Part shown: positions 1-10,809 of the stretch, one piece after another | How the letters are laid out: every line of letters begins with the position of its first letter | Position numbering within the stretch: the first letter of the stretch is position 1 | Origin: Argyresthia goedartella | Taxonomy: Eukaryota; Arthropoda; Insecta; Lepidoptera; Argyresthiidae | Length of the DNA: 64,000 nucleotides | Assembly (NCBI GenBank): GCA_949825045.1 | Contig: OX463809.1 | Location: forward strand, 709,501-773,500 | Direction: 5' to 3' | Program-made: the position numbers and the translations under genes | The notes under the pieces: model-generated | Databases searched by the model: none | What the model saw: the letters and a program-made list of their open reading frames with translations, nothing else | What the model was told of the DNA's origin: nothing

Positions 1-61
1 TGGACCGAAAATAGCTTTCCGTGCTGGCTTTACTTGACTTCACTACTTTTACTTGACTAGT

Positions 62-1260
62 TCAACTGCGTAGATTTCGACATTCTCGTTGAGCTTCTCA
101 AATCCCTGAACGTCTTGTCCTCCTTTGCCAGCCAGTTCCATTCTTATTTGAGGGATCGGCAACAGCGTACCAGGTCAGATGAGACATCCACTGAATGGTG
201 TTACCTCTTTACAGGCGCCCCTCAAGGAGGCATTCTTACTCCTCTTCTATTCTTGATTTTCACTAACTCCATCTCCGAAGTCCTGTCTTCGTCACATCAT
301 CTTTAAGCTGATGATCTCCAGATGTATCACCATTTCTCTTCTTACGATGCAAACTTTGCTGTGGAGGCACTCAACGCTGATCTTGAGGATATGAAGGTGA
401 AAGAAGCTGGGCTTCATCCCAAGTCCAAGGCCATGATTATAGTTACCAGACATTTCCTTAACTTGTTGCAGCAACAGCCAGCATTCCACCTGTCACTTTT
501 AATGGTACCACAATCGTATCTAGCGATGAAGCTATAAACCTGGGTCTAATCTGTGATAACCAGCTGTCCTGGTCATCGCATGTCAATTAGGTCAGTCAGT
601 GCCAACGAATAACTACTGAACAAACTCGAACGACTTCAAAATCTCGGGATTCAGTTTATCTTCGGGCTGCGCAAATACGACCATGTATCACAACATTGCA
701 AGGAGTATAAGTGGCTGCCGATCCATCTTCGCCGGGATTCTCATATTCGCAATTTCCTCTACAACATTTTAAGGAATCCACGCTATCCAACCTTTCTACG
801 ACACAGTTTTCAATTTCTTTCTTCCAGCAGGCCTCGGAGAACTCACGAATTTTCTATGCTCACAACTCCACAGCATAACACCGCGACTTATGAGCACGGG
901 CTTAGGCCATTCGGTTGTGGAATGTACTCCCCGGCACCATAAGGGACAGTACTACTCTCAATTATTTTTAAAAGTCGCATGAAGAAGCGTAATATATATA
1001 TACTTCTGTATGTAATATATTATAAGTATTTAGTGTATAATTATATATTTTATTGTATTTATTAATGTTTATGTAAGTACTCGTTTATTTCGACATTTAT
1101 TGTATACGTATACGTAGGTCTACCCCTGTCCAGCAATCAACATTTCCCATCTTAACCTGTTTTTTTTGGAAGAGATCTCTTATTACAGATAAGCTCGCCT
1201 TTGTACACAATTTTATGTAATATTTTGTTTATATCATTTGTGTGTAATAAAGAAATTATG
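62..1260 (+). mobile_element. Degenerate LINE fragment (CR1/Jockey-group RT), 5'-truncated, with 3' end
   Basis: Remnant of a non-LTR retrotransposon reverse transcriptase. Readable pieces include NCVDFDILVELLKSL near 64-110, YLRDRQQR and the RT motif APQGGILTPLLF (usually GVPQGG) in 115-306, then an ADD active-site box directly after a stop codon at about 304. The reading frame shifts repeatedly, and an internal deletion near 585-600 joins the palm to the C-terminal region (LRKYDHVSQ-like words near 670-700). The 3' UTR ends in an AATAAAG signal and A-rich tail near 1245-1270. The same family occurs as a better copy on the minus strand at 29838-31859 and as a 3' UTR scrap at 7140-7260. It cannot encode a working enzyme. 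The clade is inferred from the motifs. Confidence 0.8.
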
Positions 1261-1269
1261 AAAATTAAA

Positions 1270-2350
1270 TATGAATCGGTCCAGTAGTTCTCTTTCTAAA
1301 TAAAATAAACTGGAATTATGATGCCATCCAGGTAATTGCTTTACTGTGACTCTTAAGTGGTGTTTACTGTTATTATCATGAGATAAATTCTGGCTTTAGA
1401 TACCGTATATTCATTTATGTCGTGGTATATATGTGGACTGGACTGTCAGAAGACTGTTTCCATGTATATTGCCGACATTCTAGATGGATAAAGTTTTTAA
1501 CTTGGTTATTTATGTTAGATCATGTGCGATCTGGGACCTACATACAGGTCCCAACTTTCATTTTGTTCTTGTTTTGCAGGATCTATATTTTCTTCTATAG
1601 CGTTCTTGTGGTTGTTAGAAGGATAGCTCTGATCTTACCATCTGCATTGGTTTTCATCCCCAGTCCGAGGACTCTCTTGATGTGATCTGATATACCACTG
1701 CATAAATAAAGTACATCACGTTCTTTGAATATGGTATTCTGCAGTCCGTGAGCTAACTCAGTGATGGATTTTATTATATTGTGACTATGGCAACCCATTT
1801 TGCGAACACGACCATATATGTCCTATGCGCATGTAGAAAGAAAATTGAAATGAAAGCTCAAGTTTCCGGTTCTCCTTTCCCCAAATCTGAATTTAACTTG
1901 ATATTTAACTTGTTGGTTTGTTTTTGCTTCTCAGTTTGTTTGGTCGAGGTGAAGGGGTCTCATTAACAGGACAGAACCTGAAAGTAGTAAGTTGGTTTCC
2001 CAAATATTACAGGCGACCCGCGCCGCCCTAGAGACACTCGAGACAAGCAATGGCCGTTTGAAGATGGCCAATAAATGCAAATTCAGGGAATCTTGGCAAC
2101 TAATTAACATAGTTTGTGTCAGTTCGCGTCATTCGCTTCACTGCACAGTACAGAGATATCGCTCAACTAGCAATCTAGGTATATACATACTACAGATACC
2201 ACCACCAACTAGTGGTTTTATCTAGCTAGAAAGTACATGGACTGTTGTTTGTGGTTCAGCCAGATTGCAAAAACAGTGGATGAAGTTAAACAGATAAAGT
2301 TAAATTTTGTTGAGAAAAAACGATGATATAAGTCTAATTTTCTTAGGCTA
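1270..2350. other. No gene recognised
   Basis: AT-rich sequence with short open frames on both strands that show no recognisable domain, splice structure or repeat partner elsewhere in the window. It is probably old decayed mobile DNA between two LINE remnants. Confidence 0.4.
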
Positions 2351-2364
2351 ACAAATACAACGAG

Positions 2365-3125
2365 TACTCTGATAGGTGCTGGTTACTGTATCTTGAATAG
2401 TAACGGACAAGACAAATAAATTGCCTTGGGGCTATATGCCAGCGTGTTCCAAGCAAAAATCTTCGCTATAATGGATATGTGTCGCTGCCTTAGTGAAAAC
2501 ACCAGAAACTGAAAATAAGACTGTAGTTATATATTCCAATAGTCAGGCAAATTTTAAGGCGCTAAGACGACCAACGATGAAATCTGAACTAGTCAAAAAA
2601 TATAAGGCAACCCTAAAACTCTTTGGAAAGTACATCGGAAGTAATTATTGCATGGGTTATGAAGGAGTCCAAATAAAAAACAGATAGTGAAAACACCAGA
2701 AACTGAAAATAGGACTGTAGGTTATATATTCCAATAGTCAGGCAAATTTTAAGGCGCTAAGACGACCAACGATTAAATCTGAACTAGTCAAAAAATATAA
2801 GGCAACCCTAAAACTCTTTGGAAAGTACATCGGAAGTAATTATTGCATGGGTTATGAAGGGGTCCAAATAAAAAACAGACGAGCTGGCAAGTACGGTGCA
2901 GATAAGCGATTTATTGGGCCAGAACCCCGTCTGCCAAGATCAGTAACTGTCACTAAAAATAACTTTAACTAAATAGCCACGCGTAATGCAAACCTAGAGT
3001 GGTAGAACAAATCTACTAGACAGTCAAAGATGTTCCTTTGGAAGGATGCAAGAAGGCTAATTATTTACATAATCTTAGTAGATATATCTTAGAAACTCTG
3101 GTGGATGTGGTAACAGGTGCAAGCG
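2365..3125 (+). pseudogene. Degenerate RNase H and C-terminal region of an R1/I-type LINE
   Basis: In shifting frames the sequence reads as a retrotransposon RNase H domain: IGAGYCILNSNG, LYASVFQAKIFAIMD, VVIYSNSQANFKALRR, a decayed GHEG-like GYEGVQIKNR, and then FIGPEPRLPRS. After this come W- and K-rich words (LEW.NKSTRQSKMFLWKD) of the kind that follow RNase H in Lepidopteran R1/Jockey-related LINEs. Stop codons and frameshifts are frequent, and a 194-bp internal duplication lies in the domain, so this is non-functional. The family call comes from the order of these motifs. Confidence 0.65.
2491..2879 (+). repeat. Direct tandem duplication, about 194 bp x 2
   Basis: Copy one starts at 2491 and copy two at 2685, both with TAGTGAAAACACCAGAAAC. 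They differ by only a few substitutions and a one-base insertion, so the duplication is much younger than the decay of the RNase H remnant in which it lies. Confidence 0.9.
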
Positions 3126-3139
3126 ATAAGGGTGTCTAT

Positions 3140-3925
3140 ATATAAAAAAAAGTTCCGGTGACTGCGTTGGCTGTGGATATTAGGACCGTGAAAAGGAGAT
3201 CACGGTTCCAGGTTGCTACGCCTGGGAAACACCATTTCAATGATTGGACGTTATATATAAACAAAAACAGTTATATACAAGCACAAACATTGCTTCTGCC
3301 CCCACACTAGAATACCCTGTATCGTGGGTAACAAGAAACAGCGACGTCACTCACATATAAACATCCAAGACCTGGGGATTTATTTTTCCTTTATCCACAG
3401 CCGGGGATCGAACCCAAGATCTCTCGCATGGTAGGCAGAGCCACAACCGCAACGCCACAGAGGCCGTCAAATATTTAATTAGTAACCGAAGAAATTTCTC
3501 TTATGCGATGCAGGATCGATATTCAATCGCTTCTGCGATCCGAGATGACATCTGTTGACAACTTCTGTCAACTGTTGTCTTTGTGTGCTTTACATCATCC
3601 ATCTTGTATGTTAGTATGTGGATCGCCTCTTAGGTGACGCCACAATACTCCCCCGCCGAGAAAGTGGCTGGAGTCACTGAAGATGGTGACCATGTGAGAT
3701 GAGAAGGTCGGTGAGCAGAGCAGTCTAGCAGGTGCCGGGCTTGATGAAGATGAATGCTTGAGTGGCCAAGCTGGTTGTTCTGGTAAACAGTTTGCGCCCG
3801 AATCTGGAAGATGCTGTTTGCTGCTCGATTCCACGAGCCGCAGTGGAAGAGTTCTCGCTCAGATTCCACTTCACTTCAGGGGAAGAGCTAGGGAGTAAGC
3901 GCGTCTTTTTAAGGCCGCCACCGTT
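3140..3925 (+). repeat. Dispersed repeat D, copy 1, interrupted by a SINE
   Basis: This segment shares several blocks with 5000-5600: GGCTGTGGATATTAGGACCG (3168 on), a GCAGGATCGAT block near 3510, GATGACATCTGTTGA near 3544, and TATGTGGATCGCCT ending in GGTGACGCC near 3615-3642. A block at 3800-3910 (CTCGATTCCACGAGCC... GGAAGAGCTAGG) matches the start of copy 2. The two ends lie in permuted order relative to copy 2, as expected if copies are tandem or LTR-like. No coding potential. Family unknown. Confidence 0.6.
3262..3472 (-). mobile_element. tRNA-derived SINE B, copy 1
   Basis: On the minus strand it begins with a tRNA-like head (GTTGTGGCTCTGCCTACCATG) and a B-box-like GGGTTCGATCCC, then a body with ACATCCAAG-type, CCCACGATACAGG and CTAGTGTGGGG words, and a tail ACTGTTTTTGTTTATA. 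Relatives lie at 12232-12445, 29215-29335, 44400-44565 and 54803-54842. It interrupts dispersed repeat D. The head is a SINE promoter, not a functional tRNA gene. Confidence 0.8.
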
Positions 3926-3929
3926 GTTG

Positions 3930-4995
3930 TTGTATTTATTGCCATAAATTACATGTAAATATTTAGTTCAGGTGGTCAGTATAACAACAGATTCAATGTA
4001 ATTTTACCCAACGGGTGTAGCAAATTTGGACATAGCATTATATATTATATCACTATATTAAATTATTCGACCGCACAGTGGTCATCATCACAGAAAATTT
4101 AATAAACAATTTTATAAAATATCAAATAAAAATACAACAAACACACAATATAACATGACATGTCACAGGGTTAAAGCACAATAGAAACATAACAATAATG
4201 AAGCTATACCTTCTCATAATTAAAAAAATCGTCCAAATCATAAGGAGACACAGTTATTAAATAATCCTTAAGACTTGTTATAAATTTAGTTCCTTTCAGG
4301 TTTATAATGTCAACTGGGAGATTATTGTAAACCTTGATTGCTGTTATTTTTGTAGCACGCGAGTATGCCTCAGTCCTGCAAAATGGTTTTTCTAATTTGT
4401 TTTTATTTTTCTCATCTTGTCTTACACTTAAACCTGGTATTCTGTCGGGGAATTTGTGAGGATAGCGCCTTACTAATTTGCATAACTCTGTTATATGCAA
4501 CGCTGTTATAGTATGAATTTTTAATTCCTTAAATGATGACCTACACGATTCCACACTGGAGCCTATATTATTTAAAATTCTGATGGCTCTCTTCTGTAAG
4601 ACAAAAACCCGTTTAATATCCACACTACCTCCCCATATAGCCAGTCCGTAAAGCACCCTGGACAGGAAGAAAGCAAAATAAGCTTGCAGGGCAGCTTTTT
4701 TGTTGATATTTGGATCACCGATCTTAAGGCATAGCAAAAACTACCCAATTTCCCAACTAATGAGTCCACATGCCTATTTTTTTAACCAAGAAATTTTGCA
4801 TGTGGAACTGACTCTATTTCATTACCGTTTACTCTAATGTTTAGATCAGGAACTTGTGTATTATAATTTTTAAAATTTATTAATTTTGTTTTTCCAACTA
4901 TCAAACTATTTTATAATGTTATTAACTGAATTATTTATTGTCTCTGCTAAATCTGAATAGTCACTCCGATTATATTTAAAGAAAGATACATCGTT
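3930..4995 (-). pseudogene. 5'-truncated LINE 3' part (RT thumb and C-terminus)
   Basis: Minus-strand open stretch 4737-4204 reads YFAFFLSRVLYGLAIWGG, SVDIKRVFVLQKRAIRIL and a long basic C-terminus ending FFNYEKV. This is the thumb/C-terminal signature also seen in the LINEs at 19-27 kb (YFSYFHS...GILLWGSAADINTIFVLQKRAVRAI). Upstream on the same strand (4990-4740) the frame is broken but still shows D-D-V-S-F-F-K-like words, so truncation lies just before the catalytic box. The 3' UTR occupies about 4200-3930 with AATAAA-like signals. It sits between two copies of repeat D. Confidence 0.8.
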
Positions 4996-4999
4996 ACAT

Positions 5000-5600
5000 G
5001 TTACATGCTGCTCAGATTCCTCGTGCCGAGGGGGAAGAGTTGTTGTCTCAGATTCCACCAAATGGGAAGAGCTGGAATGCGCGTGTTGAGGCCACTGCCG
5101 TTGATGATAAGAGCTGCAGTACCATGAAGCTGCGTTGAAAAGGCTTGTAGCTTCGTTGCTGCTGGCTTGCTGGTGACTGCTGAAGACCTTTTAAGGATTT
5201 AGGGTTGCTTGCTGCTGATGGGGATAAATGAGGTTGCAGGAATGCGTGCAGCAGATGGTTGCAGAAGAAGTCTTCGGAAGGTGGGAGGCTGTTGCGTGTC
5301 GTTGTCGAGGGTCACTAGTGAAGCGACAAGGGTTGGCTGTGGATATTAGGACCGTAAAAAGGAAGTTGCTACACCTGGGGATCGCTTACGCAACAGCATA
5401 TGCTCAGAAGTTCTATATAGCTAGTCATCGAAAAACTTCTCTTTTGCGTTGCAGGATCGATTGTCAATTGTTTCTGTGATCCCTGATGACATCTGTTGAA
5501 ACTTCGGTCAACTTTTGCGTTTGTTTCATAACATTCATCTTGTATGTTCTTGTACGTTGGTATGTGGATCGCCTGATAGGTGACGCCAAAGGTTACTGAA
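5000..5600 (+). repeat. Dispersed repeat D, copy 2
   Basis: Uninterrupted relative of 3140-3925. In order it contains the GATTCC/GGAAGAGCTGG block (5013-5080), GGTTGGCTGTGGATATTAGG (5331 on), GCAGGATCGATTGTCAATTG (5451), GATGACATCTGTTGAAACTT and TATGTGGATCGCCTGATAGG to about 5590. The short open frame inside (5228-5479) is not conserved in copy 1 and is not considered coding. Confidence 0.6.
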
Positions 5601-5879
5601 AAAACACTTATTTATCATTGTAAAAGCTTGAACCAAACCCTTCATGCCCTCCATATGCTTGGAGGAAAGTAGTCAGCACTTAGTGGGAGATTGCGTCATG
5701 TATTCAAACATAAAATGGCGAACATTAAGGGATGTATAGGTATATGTCACTGTAAGATTGTCAAAACCGTTAGTTTATAATCTAACTTTTTTTTCTCGTT
5801 AGTTTACAAACTATTTATTAATTCTAAACTGTACCGTACTGCTTACGATATGAAGCGTTAGTTTATAATAAAACCGTTA

Positions 5880-6120
5880 AATTGTGTACTGGTTTAAACT
5901 TGAATTGCAAACGAAACACCAGGGCAAACACTGCGATAGCTTAGGTGAAGACTGGAAGGGGCGAGCGCTGCGAAGCCCCCAAATAGTATTCGTGTTAGGT
6001 TGACATGTAAGAACAAAAGAAACGTAAAAGCCCTGTCGGTCTGGTTTACAATTTAACATTAAGAAAGAAGACTTTGCAAACCCCAAACTTAGCGTCATTC
6101 TAGAAATCACTAAAAGAACA
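5880..6120. repeat. Dispersed repeat G, copy 1 (GAAGCCCCC family)
   Basis: The core CACTGCGATAGCTTAGGTGAAG ... GCGAAGCCCCC ... TTCGTGTTAGGTTGACATG is shared with 45369-45460, where it lies in a 343-bp insertion with a target duplication. It is therefore a transposed non-autonomous element. The 113-residue open frame on the minus strand is not conserved in the second copy. Confidence 0.6.
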
Positions 6121-6129
6121 AGGAGATTT

Positions 6130-7010
6130 CGGAAGGGAAATCGGCTGAACCAACAGTAACCAGTGCTCAAACAATGGGAATTGGGTGAAATAGTCACAAA
6201 AGAGGACCGATCACCCACCTTGGTTCAGTGGGCATCCCATCCTACCTCATCATTTATCTAGGCTAACACATCTATTGTAAGTTCAAACTATGTGGTTAAT
6301 TAAGTAATATCTACAAATTATATATGTATAAATAAATATTTAGCTAGACATGGCCAAATCATGCAGTCATGTTTTTCTCTGATTTATGAGATGTGATGTG
6401 AAATAATCGTTTTAATACAATTCGGAGAAAACTAATCTTTATTGTTGACACGGTGGCGGCAGATGGTCCGACACAGGAGCGATTATTAATCTTGCTGAGA
6501 TATTTCATGAAGCCACAACTTCGCAAGTTAATTTTCAAGAATGAATGTATATTCTTCATCTAGATATTATATTAGATTTGATATTCATAGTTCGTAATTC
6601 GTATTATTATTACTTACGAGTATATTAGATATAAAAAATATATACCTTTACCATTACTCTATGCCTATACCACCGAGCGCGCTCTAACCAGAAATTTCTG
6701 AGAACGTAATTTCATTTCATTTTAATGACCGAGCGAGCAAAGCCCGTTTCAGGGTTGGGCAAAATGATTTCGTATGTCCGGATGTTTTCCTTTACATGCC
6801 GCATTTCTCAACTGATTCTCGTTAATTTTGGTGAGCAGGATCGATGATTAAATAGTTTTTTGTTGATTCAGTTTTTGGAAATTTTTCGGGGTTTATAATT
6901 TCAAAAGAACCGCTACAGTCCAAACAGCTTAACGGATTCTAACAAATGAGATGTCGTGAGATTTGTAGAGACCGTGAGAGTAACAGGCTGTATAATTTTA
7001 GTGAAAAATC
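6130..7010. other. No gene recognised
   Basis: AT-rich, with no convincing open frame or repeat partner in the window. A GTGGCGGCAGATGG segment near 6450 is locally GC-rich but unassignable. Confidence 0.35.
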
Positions 7011-7019
7011 AATAGGTTG

Positions 7020-7110
7020 GGTTCAAGACCGCAAAATGTAGTTTACAAAGTTATTTGTGCGGCTACTTTCACATTCCATGTACGAAACCAGGTGCATTCA
7101 TAAGTGTGTA
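7020..7110 (-). repeat. Short dispersed repeat shared with 46922-46990
   Basis: The reverse complement reads TGCACCTGG, then GTACATGGA, GTGTGAAAGTA or a close variant, and AATAACTTTGTAAAC. The same word order appears on the plus strand at 46922-46990 inside a TIR element, so this is a fragment of the same mobile family. Confidence 0.6.
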
Positions 7111-7139
7111 TTTGTTATTAAATGAAGGTGTCACTAGCG

Positions 7140-7260
7140 AGGTCTACAAATCATAGTTTATTTATTTTATTGCAGACATAAATAAACTCTTAACATTAAC
7201 AGAAAACATATGTACAAAGGCGAGCTTTGCAGAATTTAACCCTAACCGAATCGAAATAGG
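7140..7260 (-). mobile_element. 3' UTR scrap of the LINE family at 1-1260 and 30-31.8 kb
   Basis: On the minus strand it carries GCAAAGCTCGCCTTTGTACA, matching the AAGCTCGCCTTTGTACACA of 1190-1210 and the GGCGAGCTTATCTC words at 29900 (opposite strand). It is a very short 5'-truncated insertion or remnant. Confidence 0.55.
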
Positions 7261-7480
7261 AAACTTATGCAAATATATTTTCGTTTAGGAACACTTGCGT
7301 ATGATTTCAAAACGATTATACAGGGTGTCAGGTAGATCGATGCAAAGACTTAAACCGAAGATAGTAGAGACCATTTAGAACCATTTGAGCCAAACATACC
7401 ATTTGAGCTCAACGCCTAATGCGCCTGGTCATATGCACTAAACAGCACTTCTTTTGTTGTTTAAATGTCAATTCCCGTCA

Positions 7481-7627
7481 TCTTCCCGTTTTTAACACAG
7501 TCCCAATTTTATAAATAAAAGCGTGTTACGTTGTGATAGCGAGCGGAAAAGAAGATGCTAAATCATAGCATCAAAATGTAACACGCTTTTATTTATGAAA
7601 TTGGGACTGTGATGAAAACGGGAAGAT
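7481..7627. repeat. Palindromic foldback element, about 49-bp arms
   Basis: The left arm (about 7481-7529) and right arm (about 7578-7627) are inverted copies with few mismatches; for example TCCCAATTT...GCGTGTTAC pairs with GTAACACGC...AAATTGGGA. The 48-nt spacer contains a smaller hairpin, GATGCT/AGCATC (7553-7572). The transcript could form a long stem. It looks like a snap-back MITE. Confidence 0.75.
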
Positions 7628-7639
7628 TTAACATTTATG

Positions 7640-8040
7640 TTGAAAATATATAATTATGTACGGTTTGTAATTATTTTGTCGTAGACGAAGCTTAATTATC
7701 GTTAAAGGTTACAATGAACTTATAAAGTGAAAATAAATGTTATTGTAGTTAATTTATTTTAAACTTTTTAGTTCATTTTTAATAAAAGCTTGTTTTTAAA
7801 AAAGGTTTTTTTTCTTTATTTTTATTTTTAACTTTTTAGTATGTATAAATCGAGATTTACTATGACATAGTTCGTAGCACGTAGTAGCGTATTTCCGTTA
7901 TGTAGTCCGTAGTACGTTCACATAATATCTGCTGTTTTGAGCACTTAAAGTTTATGTATTTCATTTATTTATATATGTATTTTTTTTTACATATTTGTAG
8001 TGAGGTAAAATAATGTTTAAATTAGACTTAACTCGGCTTT
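7640..8040. other. AT-rich spacer
   Basis: Poly-T/poly-A rich sequence with no gene. A CGTAGCACGTAGTAGCG...GTAGTCCGTAGTACG internal duplication near 7872-7918 is the only structure. Confidence 0.4.
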
Positions 8041-8079
8041 GGGTTCCGACATCTAGTATCAAAGTACTCGTCAAAACAA

Positions 8080-8870
8080 ATTAAGATATAAGATATAAGA
8101 GATAAGTTATAAGATATTTATTCATAATTGTCATTACATGTCCAGAAATTAAAATAAGATAGTTGTAGAATCATAGTACATGAATTAACAATGCAGATTG
8201 TAATAATGTCAATAATTAATTATTTTAAAATGTCAAAGATTTAAAAATAAAATGTCATACGTTTAGCGTAAATAGTTCATTATAATTGTAAAACGTTTGC
8301 TCGACTAGCCAGGCCTTCAGTCTGGATTTAAATATGGTGTGTTTGGAGCGGAGGTGACCGTTTCCGGTATTCTATTATAAACGGTTGGGCCAGCGACGTG
8401 CGTGAGTTTGGCGACTTTCTCTGATGAGCGGGGTACGGTGACAAGTTTCCCCGCCGCCGCGTTGCGTGTGCCGTGTCTGTGGACGTCCGCGTGCGTTCGG
8501 TACGAACTGAGGTTCTCACGCATGTACACTGCGATCTGGAAGATCACTACGGATGGTAGCGTTAAGATTCCAAGTTTCTTAAAGTGGGGTTTGGCGTGAG
8601 TGTCGCGTGGGACCCGTGCCACTATCCTGACAGCCCTTTTTTCCAATTTGAAGACACGCTCCCAGTCGGCTGAGCGACCCTAAAGCTCGGCGCCGTACTG
8701 GAGGAGTGAATGCACTGTTGCAAAGTAGTACGAGCGCACGACATCGTCGTGTAGGGTCCTGGCTAGGCGGCTGAGCGCGATGCATGCGGCACCAAGGCGT
8801 CCGCACAATTTGTGAATGTGTTGGTCCCAGGACAGTCCTCTGCGAGAAGAGAATGTTCGACAGAGAGGAC
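8080..8870 (-). pseudogene. Degenerate Jockey-like LINE 3' part
   Basis: The minus strand reads LSWDQHIHKLCGRLGAAC, LARTLHDDVVRSYYFATVHS, LLQYGAEL and then, after a stop, RVFKLEKRAVRIVARV and LGILTLPSVVIFQIAVYM. These words are typical of the RT thumb and C-terminus in Jockey/CR1-like LINEs. Several frameshifts and stops are present. The 3' end near 8080 carries a repeated ATCTTATA-type tail (visible as AAGATATAAGATATAAGAG on the plus strand at 8083-8101). It has inserted into the 121-bp tandem repeat, whose words resume at 8880. Confidence 0.75.
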
Positions 8871-8879
8871 CCCTGGGCC

Positions 8880-9360
8880 ACCCCCATTGTAGTAGAAATT
8901 GGATCCGATTTGATGCTACCTCCATCGCCCACCACGATCTGGGATCTTCCTGCTCCATCATCAGACCCTGGTTACCGTCTAGTGTCAAAGTACTCGTCAA
9001 GACAAACTAAACGAGCCCAAACTCGATGGGATTGCGTCGTTTAATTATGGAGTTCCTTTGGGCCACCTTCCAGCTCCATAATCAGACCCTGGTTACCATC
9101 TAGTGTCAAAGAACTCGTCAAGACAAATTAAACGAGCCCAAACTCAATGAGGTTGAGTCGTTTAATGACGGAGTTCCTATGGCAACCTTCCAGCTCCATC
9201 ATCAGATCAGCTCTATGTCATAATAATACTGAATTGTCATCCGATTTAAACATGCATGCAAAATGTCAGCAGCAGCAATCAGAAACCGGGAAATGGATCA
9301 AATTTAACTTGCAAGATTTGATTACTGACAGACAGACAGACAGACAACGGGACAGGTGAA
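8880..9360 (+). repeat. Tandem repeat, about 121 bp, with GACA microsatellite end
   Basis: Units containing CAGACCCTGGTTACC, GTGTCAAAG, ACTCGTCAAGACAAA and ACGAGCCCAAACTC repeat with a period near 121 bp (8962 and 9083). Another partial unit lies left of the LINE insertion at 8045-8085. After the last unit a non-repeated end runs into (GACA)n at 9327-9348 and ACGGGACAGG. A diverged relative lies at 57595-57850. Confidence 0.7.
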
Positions 9361-9522
9361 ACTAAATATAAGCTTGTAAAAAGAATGTGTACTACGTCGT
9401 TTCATACATTGTTTTCTTGGATAAGTTATAAAACATTATTATCTTTGGAATAGATATGGTTTTTAGTGATACGAGTCCTTTGTTTACGTTTAAAAATATA
9501 CTACTGAGTCTAATTATACATT

Positions 9523-10808
9523 AGTCAGGTCATAAGTTCTGTCACATGTGCAATATGAAATAATTTAGACATGTTTAATATTTATGTAAACATTTATATA
9601 GCAAAATGAACTGAATAAAACATAGATTCTTATGGTAATAAAGTTTATTCAAAATGACCCCCGCGATTTTGAATACAGGCCTTTATTCTGCGCGGCCAGT
9701 CGTCTATCGCAGCACGAACGAGGTCCATGTCAATATCGGCGGCTGCCTTAATCAAGGATGCCTTGAGTGACTCCAAATCAGGATGAGGCTTTGAGCAGGC
9801 CTTTTCCTCCAAGTGTTGCCATATCTTGTAATCTAACGGACTCAAATCTGGACTGGAAGAGGGCCAGTCTTCGTGCCGGATGAAGTCGATTTCACGCGCC
9901 GCCAGCCAGTCTTGTGTGCTTTTCGCTCTATGAGCTGGCGCAGAATCCTGTTGGAATACCCAGTGCTTGTTATTAAACATGGTATGAGAAACAGGTTCCA
10001 CAAGGTTCTTGAGGACTGTATTTTGATACACAACTGCATTCGTTTTTACGCCTTTCTCACAAAAATGTAACTCAGTTAAGCCCCAATAAGAGACTCCCAA
10101 CCAAACCATGAGCGAGGATGGAAAATGACCTCGTTGGACACGCGGAATACGGTTGCTCGCTTCTTCACTGCTGCACACCTTATCATTTTATTTGTTGTAG
10201 CTCTCTTCCACGGTGAAAATTTTTTCATCCGAAAAAAGAATTTCCCGATGCTTTTTTCCCGCGTACCGCTTCAACAAAGCGCGGCATCTCTTCAGTCTCA
10301 GTTCCATTAAACGAGCGTCCAAACGATGTCCTGTTTTTCTTCGATATTCCCTAAGCCCTAAGTCTTCATTTAACACCCTTTTCACCGTGGTCCTGCTTAA
10401 ACCCATCTGAAGGGCCAACAGTTTCTGCTTACGTATGGGATTTCTTTGAATTCGCGCCTTCACAGCTCTTATCACTGCTGGAGTCCTAACAGAGCGAGGG
10501 CGACCACTTCTTGACCTGTCATCTACACTAGAGTCTTCATTGTATCGTTTTATGGTACGATAAACGAATCTTTTGGTTATATTCAAATTTTTCAGTAAGT
10601 CGAAAATCTGAATTGGGGCGTAACCGCAACGATGCAACGCAATAACTGCGACACGAGTGTCCACTCCATATTTAAAAATGAGGAAAATTCTAAAAAGTAC
10701 ACATTTTTATTTTCATGAAAAATTCGAAATTCGAATTCAATAACTTTTTTGTGGCCAGCGTTCTAAATTCAAAAGTTTTTATTGTGTGACAGAACTTATG
10801 ACCTGACT
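9523..10808 (-). mobile_element. mariner (DD37D, maT-like) DNA transposon
   Basis: Matching terminal inverted repeats of about 24 bp bound the element: AGTCAGGTCATAAGTTCTGT at 9523 on, and its reverse complement ending at 10808. The interior is a single transposase reading frame on the minus strand. The total of 1.29 kb fits mariner. A TA lies at the left end (9522-9523), but the right TA is not clean. The element is nearly complete and little decayed. Confidence 0.9.
9645..10664 (-). pseudogene. mariner transposase, one in-frame stop
   Basis: Cut-and-paste transposase reading from 10664 to 9645: 339 codon positions, the usual mariner length. The N-terminal half is helix-turn-helix DNA-binding (IALHRCGYAPIQIFDLLKN; then RSGRPRSVRT, the linker GRPR motif; RTTVKRVLNEDLGLREYRR). 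Catalytic residues visible are D in FSDEKIF, D in FQQDSAPAHRA, and the last D in SPDLSPLDYKIW. There are 37 residues between the second and third, giving DD37D as in the maT group. A single TAA at 10190-10188 separates the two halves without a change of frame. The copy is therefore probably inactive through one nonsense mutation and otherwise intact. Confidence 0.93.
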
Positions 10809-10809
10809 G

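Noticed and set aside
1422..1798. Short open frames on both strands
   Set aside because: Hydrophobic or mixed sequences without family, repeat partner or splice context.
5877..6218. 113-codon minus-strand frame
   Set aside because: Overlaps repeat G; the frame is not kept in the second copy at 45288-45630.
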